Source: Romanomermis culicivorax
Taxonomy: Eukaryota > Nematoda > Enoplea > Mermithida > Mermithidae
DNA length: 64,000 nt
Direction: 5' to 3'
NCBI GenBank assembly: GCA_963922205.1
Contig: CAWUHX010000007.1
Coordinates: forward strand, 1,240,001 to 1,304,000
Every line of letters starts with the position of its first letter. Within the stretch, counting starts at the first letter, position 1. A program made the translations under genes and the position numbers. Of the stretch, positions 58,748 through 64,000 are shown piece by piece. The notes beneath the pieces were generated by a model. The model was not told the origin of the DNA, did no database searches, and saw only the letters and a list, made by a program, of their open reading frames with translations.

Positions 58748-59581
58748 ATGTTGGGCCTTGAGGCAACCCTTGAGGCGCATGCATTCCTACAATGGACTGA
58801 CATAATAGCAGAATTCACCGGAGATGCCCTCACAGTCTGGCCCTGTAAGCAGGTGAATGCGTCAAAATTATTTTACAACCATAAAATCAACAAAACATGC
58901 TACAAACTCTTATCTATTCTCATGGGAACCGACCTCATGTTTTCAAATCCAGGAGGAAATGATTTGACCCCTTTCTCCCAAACTGACGACTGCCATCACA
59001 TGCATGTAGCCCTCTACAAACAGAATAATTCATGGGTCAGCGAAACAGGATCCCTGCATGTCACTGATCTGCCTTTAGAAATCGTATGGAACCAAAACTT
59101 CTCCCTCTTTCATTTCAACACACCAGCAATTTTTCATGATCAACTCGCAACAATATCAACAAACTTACTATCTTTAAAGCAATACATTCACAAAACTCAC
59201 ACTTCTCACAAAAAACTCGTCAATTACACCACCCAAATCTCCCTTAACTCAGATACAGTTTACAATATGATCTCAGGCAGTGGCCAAGCAATCAGCAATA
59301 CCCTCTCTGGCGCCAGTCATGGCATAGAACATGTCATAAAAGGCACAACTCAAAGCCTCACAGATGGATTAAATCATTTACTCAAGGGACCCTTGCAAAT
59401 CATTATCAACCTGGCAGTTATCACTGTTCTCATTGCAGGCGTCTTTTCCTTTTTTCTTGTTGTTCGAAAATATTTCCCTTCCCCAAAGCATCGTGATACT
59501 AATGAACACGCATACGAAATACCTTTACACAACAGACGTTTACATGAAACCATCCCCCTTCATTCGGCCATGCTCTCTTAG
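58748..59581 (+). CDS. Envelope-like membrane protein ORF between gag and pol
   Basis: An intact 277-codon ORF starts 8 bp after the gag stop. Its N-terminal half has scattered Cys and NXS/T sites (NAS, NKT, NNS). A middle helical region and an amphipathic Ser/Gly/Ile-rich stretch (about residues 170-215) precede one strong membrane span (about 222-246, IIINLAVITVLIAGVFSFFLVV) and a basic, short cytoplasmic tail. This is the layout of the membrane-proximal half of a type I viral fusion glycoprotein; no N-terminal signal peptide is seen, so it may be truncated or normally fused by splicing. The 3' end overlaps the open pol frame (from 59548), which is one base back. Family not identified; a fusion protein is the best guess, not a proven one. 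Confidence 0.6.
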   Translation: MLGLEATLEAHAFLQWTDIIAEFTGDALTVWPCKQVNASKLFYNHKINKTCYKLLSILMGTDLMFSNPGGNDLTPFSQTDDCHHMHVALYKQNNSWVSETGSLHVTDLPLEIVWNQNFSLFHFNTPAIFHDQLATISTNLLSLKQYIHKTHTSHKKLVNYTTQISLNSDTVYNMISGSGQAISNTLSGASHGIEHVIKGTTQSLTDGLNHLLKGPLQIIINLAVITVLIAGVFSFFLVVRKYFPSPKHRDTNEHAYEIPLHNRRLHETIPLHSAMLS

Positions 59582-61812
59582 AATTAGCTAATCGTCGCAG
59601 AGCCCAAACTCAGCAGAAATACATCCTTGTCGATATTGATACCCTGAGAACTCCTGTGATTGAACTTATAAATCAAATCCACCAATCTGGGTCAAATAAG
59701 TCACCCCAAAACATACCTGAGAAACATACCCCTCACATTCCGATCTCACTCAACTGCAAGCTATTCACAAAAGGCATGATTGACACTGGTGCCATATACT
59801 CCCTCATTGATTCACGAGTCGCTGAAATCCTGAAGCTAGACATGAAACCCCCGCTAGTTAAAGCCAAAGCAGCCAACAACCTTCCCATTCACTTTGTAGG
59901 AACAACTTTTGTTACAGTAACTGCCCAAACTATCCAGGAAACCATAATGGTACATGACCAAAAAGACTGCACAGCAAATGTCCTTCTCGGGAAAAATTTC
60001 CTCAGTCGATTATCAGAATACACCATCAATAATCAGAAGTCCCACGTCAAAATCAGTGATGTCATACTACTTTGCAACAGCCTGGAATACAGCCCCCTTT
60101 CAACCCGTGGTGGAACCTACCTGAATGAGAAACTAGAATTACCACCTCGTACTTTAACCGAATTCACTGTCCCCTAGCGCAAATCATACCTACACATTAA
60201 ACAACTTGAATTTACCCCAAAGCCCAAACAGAACGCCAAGGTTCATTTCGCTGCTTGCGTATCCAAAAACCAAAACAGTCCCATAGGAATCTCTGTCTTA
60301 AACACACAGGACACTCCCCAAACCCTTTACCCTGGCACATGCATCGGTGAAATCTAAGGCTATATTCCAAAACAAAATTCTCCCACCAAACTAACTCCCT
60401 CTACGCCAAACCAGCCAAACCATTTTGATACATTTACATGGTTAAAAGAAAACGTCAATTTAACCTCAAGTAACCTCATGGAAGCGGAGAAAACTCAACT
60501 CCTCCGCTCCCTATCCAAATATCCCACATTATATGCTGATTCCAAAATGGACGTAGGTAGAACCACCCTTGTTTCACATACCATTGACACCAATGGCTCC
60601 CAATCCATACACAGACACCTCTTTCGGACATCACCAAAGGAAAAGCAAATCATACAAGCAGAGGTCGAGCAACTGGCAGCAGCAGGTGTCATTAGCCAAA
60701 GCAATTCCCTATGGTGTACCAACACAGTTTTGGTCCCCAAAAAAGATGTTGGACACCATTTATGCATTGACTTCAGAGGCCTCAACAAAGTGACCAAAAA
60801 AGACACATACCCCTTGCCCCACATAGACAAAATCCTAGACACCCTGCTTGGAATGAAATATTTTACATCACTCGACCAGTCTACTGTGTATTATTCCATT
60901 CCAATTGCAGAAGGTGACAGAGAAAAGACAGCCTTTAATTGCTTAGTGGGGCAGTATCAGTTCAATTATCTCCCCTTTGGCCTCACCAACACCCCAGCCA
61001 CATTCCAAAGATTAATGGATGTTATCCTTTCGGGATTGCAATGGAACACATGCCTTGTCTATCTCCATGATGTCTTAGTCTTTGCCGAATCTCATGCCCA
61101 AATGTTAGAATGTTTAGACGACATTCTCACTCGTTTCTCTAAAGCAGGACTCAAACTCAATATACAAAAATGCAAATTTTGCCATTCCCAAGTCCAATAT
61201 CTAGGTCACATCATTTCTCAGCAGGGCATTTCACCAGACCCAAAAAAAGTACAGTCCATTTATGACATACCTACGCCCCAAAGCTCCAAAGAAGTTAAGT
61301 CATTCCTCGGCCTACCCCCTTATTATCCCAGATTCATCCCAAATTGCTCCCAAATTTCCAGCCCACTCACAGCATTACTCAAAAAGAATTCAGAATTTTC
61401 ATGGGGGCCCGAACAACAGAATGCATTCACTAAACTCAAAGAGTTGCTTATCTATGCCCCAATCCTGCAACATCCCGATTTTACAAAACTGTTCATTTTG
61501 CAAACTGACACCTCAAAACTTGGAATTGGCGCAATTCTAAGCCAACTGGACAGTACAGGTCATGATCGCCCAATGGCTATTGGGAGCCACACATTGAAGC
61601 CCGCAGAACGCAACTACTCAATAACTGAGTTGGAAACCCTTGCAGTAGTTGAGTTCATCAAGCATTTCCACCCCTTTCTTTTTCAGCAGCATGTCATTGT
61701 CCACACTGACCATACTGCAGTTCAGGCAGTCCTGCAGAAAGAAAACCCCAAACCCTCACATTGCCCATTGGGGACTAGCCCTTTCTGGTATTCAACTGGA
61801 CATCGGACCTAA
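59548..61812 (+). pseudogene. pol: Protease - reverse transcriptase - RNase H, broken
   Basis: A single frame runs from 59548 to 61812, interrupted by TAG at 60175-60177 and TAA at about 60355. Protease: MIDTGAIYSLID (DTG catalytic site) and VLLGKNFL. Reverse transcriptase: VPKKDVGHHLCIDFRGLN, TYPLPHID, LPFGLTNTPATFQRLMD and YLHDVLVF, where the usual YxDD has His for the first Asp (61066-61068). RNase H: LQTDTSKLGIGAILSQ and ITELETLAVVEFIKHF. The frame shifts near 61750, and NADAIP, the usual linker to integrase, is read in the next frame (to 62053). The His change alone should abolish polymerase activity. Confidence 0.9.
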
Positions 61813-63175
61813 GAAAGGTGTTGCTAACCACAATGCAGATGCCATCCCTTGTTTCCCTTCCGACACAGCAAAACAATCCTTTGATATTGACCACCTAGAA
61901 ACCCGCCCTGAAATATCAACCATCAATTCTGTTCTCGAAGCCGAAGCAACTGAGCAGGAGGAACAGCAGAAAAATTTTGCAGAACTCCAACGCACTGATC
62001 CAACAGTCAAAAATATCTTAGCTAAAATTGGCAAAAACACCCCCTTACAATGATCAAATTCGCCGTGCACCACAACATTCTCTTTCGTATAATCAACAAG
62101 CAGGCAAAACTATACATCCCCAAATCACAAATACATGATCTCATCACATCGCATCATGACAGCAAGGTCATTTTGCTTCCCGAAAGACCCTACACCTGCT
62201 CCGGCAAAAATATTTTTGGCCTCGAATGAGCGGTGATATCAAACGTTACTGCAAAACCTGTCACCCATGCCAGACCCAGAAAGCCCTTCTGCACCGAATA
62301 CATGCCAATCTCATTCCAATTCAACCAATGGGCCAATTTGACAGAGTTGGTGTTGATTGCATGGGGCCATTACCCCTAACTGAAGATGGCAACTGATTCA
62401 TTTTCCTATTCATTGATGATTTCACTAAGTATGTTGAAGCATTTCCGACCCCTGACATCACTGCAGCCACAATGGCCCAATTATTTGTAAACAAAATTGT
62501 TTGCCATCATGGCTCCCCAAAAATCATCCATTGTGATCGTGGCTCCGATTTTGTATCTGATCTTTTTTCCCCGATCACTAATTAATGCAATACTCAAAAA
62601 ATTCACACCACTCCGTACCACCCCATTGCCAATGGGGAAGGGGAGCATTGCAACCAGACCCTCGCCACCGGTATCCACATGTACATCAATTCAAATCACA
62701 CTGATTGGGATACTTATCTACCCTTTGCCGTTTTTTCGATTAACATTCACAAAAATGATAGCACTTCATACCCCCCGTTTGAATTGCTTCATGGTAGGCA
62801 GGCTAATCTCCCATCTGATGCAGCGCTAAATTTTTCCCCACATCCTATATGGTTGATCTTGATGATTATGCCGTCCGTGTCAAATCTCACTTCACTGAAG
62901 CCCTCTCAACCATGCAGAAGAATTTGCAAAAAGCCCAAAACCACTATACCTTTCAGTATAACAAACATGCTCAGAATATCCATTACAACGCGGGCGAATT
63001 CCTTCTATATAAAAATCATTCATGTAAACAAGGGCTAACTCCCAAATTCCTACCCCGCCAAAACGAGCCCTATACAGTCACAAATTTCATGTACCCTAAT
63101 GTCACACTCAAACATCCCCTTAAGAATACTACTTTTACGGTACATGTCAACGAGACGACTCCCTTCTATCCCTGA
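61750..63175 (+). pseudogene. RNase H tail and integrase, broken
   Basis: Reading across frames: NADAIP linker, a long acidic spacer, then the zinc-binding HH-CC region ending CKTCHPCQ. The catalytic core has GVDCMGPLP (first Asp near 62353), HCDRGSDF (second Asp near 62533) and the GEGEHCNQTL region (Glu near 62642). A C-terminal VHVNETTPFYP follows, typical of Gypsy integrases. Breaks include a TGA near 62395 and several frameshifts between 62500 and 62850. The last frame ends at 63175, 84 bp before the right LTR. Confidence 0.85.
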
Positions 63176-63243
63176 AAAGCTCCTCCCAAAACCACCCCGA
63201 CCTCTTCTCACCCTCGAACCCCTTGAATGAGGACATTCAACTT

Positions 63244-63258
63244 CGGAAGGAGGGAAAT
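63244..63258 (+). other. Polypurine tract
   Basis: CGGAAGGAGGGAAA-type purine run directly before the TGTAAG that opens the right LTR; primes plus-strand synthesis. Confidence 0.85.
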
Positions 63259-64000
63259 GTAAGGTACATGCTAACGCAGTACTGTAAATACATGTTGTAC
63301 ACTATGTGATACTCGTTTAATAAATATAAATTCATTTCTTAATCTATCATCTCGAGGGTGTCTGGGATTCACACCCAAACATTCCTGTAAATTTATGTGA
63401 AGTACTTTATTTTGATCGTCCCATGCCCCAGTAGCCGTTATTGACCCAATTAGGATGCCCTAATTAATTTGCACATCGGCAGCTGGTCCCCTACAATCTA
63501 CACTAAAGTACATATTCCACAGCTACATTAATTTCTCATGAAAATCGTAAACACATCTGCACACAGTGGAAATTAAAAGCCCCGCCAGACACCAGTCTCA
63601 AGTGGAACAGTAGCAATGGTTCCTACAAAACATGTATATGCAGAGGAAATAGATACAGAAGCATACACAGAAGCACAGAGGCGTGGTTAAGTCCACTGTA
63701 GTAAGCAAGCATAAGAGAAGCACGAAAAGCATATGGTACCAGGAAAGCATTGGAAGGCGTGACCAAACTAGCGAAGCGAAAGAAGCAAGAAGCAGCGATT
63801 GGCAGAAGAAGATTGTCAGAAACAAGATCCCCGCGAGCCAAAGGAGTTGCCACAGTAGCCGTATTTAAAGAGAAGCAAAGCGTGATTCCGTCGGATTTTG
63901 CGATTCTTAGAGTTTTATTTGCAAGTGTGTTTTTTGTAAAAGTGAGATTTCCGAAAGTGATTAAGCGATTCGTGTTATTTGCAAACAAGCATTTGTGTAT
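63259..64000 (+). repeat. Right LTR (partial, cut by window end)
   Basis: 742 bp aligned without gaps to 56565-57306 of the left LTR, with about 19-20 substitutions, mostly transitions. The remaining 154 bp lie beyond the window. Confidence 0.93.

Larger units (their letters stand above)
56565..64000 (+). mobile_element. Ty3/Gypsy-type LTR retrotransposon with env-like ORF, broken; right end off window
   Basis: Order: left LTR (56565-57460), primer-binding site (57467), gag, an envelope-like membrane ORF, protease, reverse transcriptase, RNase H, integrase, polypurine tract, right LTR (from 63259). The pol order RT-RNaseH-integrase and the motifs place it in Ty3/Gypsy (Metaviridae-type). If the right LTR is full length the element is about 7.6 kb. 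The LTRs differ at about 19-20 of 742 comparable positions by hand count (roughly 97% identical). Gag and pol carry several stops, frameshifts and an altered RT active site, so this copy cannot be autonomous. Target-site duplication cannot be checked because the right flank is outside the window. Confidence 0.93.

Noticed and set aside
1..64000. CRISPR array, bacterial operon, rRNA or tRNA genes
   Set aside because: Introns, polyadenylation signals, LTR and MITE elements mark this as eukaryotic. No repeat-spacer array, Shine-Dalgarno operon layout, rRNA core or tRNA box pair was recognised by eye.

Overview
The window looks like a stretch of a large, AT-rich, repeat-laden nematode genome. The main evidence is four intact genes of the transthyretin-like (TTL) secreted protein family (PF01060-type), a family found essentially only in nematodes, each rebuilt here from two exons with matching splice sites and phase. 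Multi-kilobase introns and very low gene density are unlike Caenorhabditis. A mermithid or other Enoplea species is possible, but that is only an inference.

Layout. 1-1.7 kb: decayed retroelement gag-like remnant (minus strand). 1.76-3.1 kb: GC-rich fold-back repeat. 3.1-8.9 kb: mostly non-coding, with a young terminal-inverted-repeat element at 7.0-8.1 kb. 8.97-29.2 kb: TTL cluster, all plus strand, ordered A (8969-13369), B (18263-19005), C (21092-25002), D (28318-29165). A and C are one subtype with long introns; B and D are a second subtype with short introns and a C-terminal PCDPF. The order A-B-C-D therefore looks like a duplicated two-gene unit. 29.3-31.4 kb: two head-to-head fragments of a DNA transposon. 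31.4-35.3 kb: decayed ORFs, a palindrome and a 46-bp minisatellite. 35.35-52.99 kb: one minus-strand rhodopsin-family neuropeptide-receptor-like GPCR with four exons (472 residues) spread over 17.6 kb. Its introns hold a 2.2-kb CTCTG-rich fold-back, a 3.6-kb transposon with about 1-kb inverted repeats, a 97-bp tandem array and other repeats. 53-56.5 kb: non-coding, with a nested fold-back insertion. 56565-64000: a Ty3/Gypsy-type LTR retrotransposon whose right LTR runs off the window.

Three things stand out. First, the LTR element carries an envelope-like membrane-protein ORF between gag and protease/pol rather than after pol. Second, the 41.67-45.29 kb element links long inverted repeats and TTAA flanks to a protein of the uncharacterised SDNAGCYHG type, with further copies at 29.3-31.4 kb. 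Third, the TTL cluster is a duplicated pair of unlike subtypes. Most of the remaining structure is inverted repeats: at least eight fold-back or short inverted-repeat families occur, several of them nested. Gene structures were deduced by hand from ORFs, GT/AG sites and phase. Repeat boundaries are approximate.
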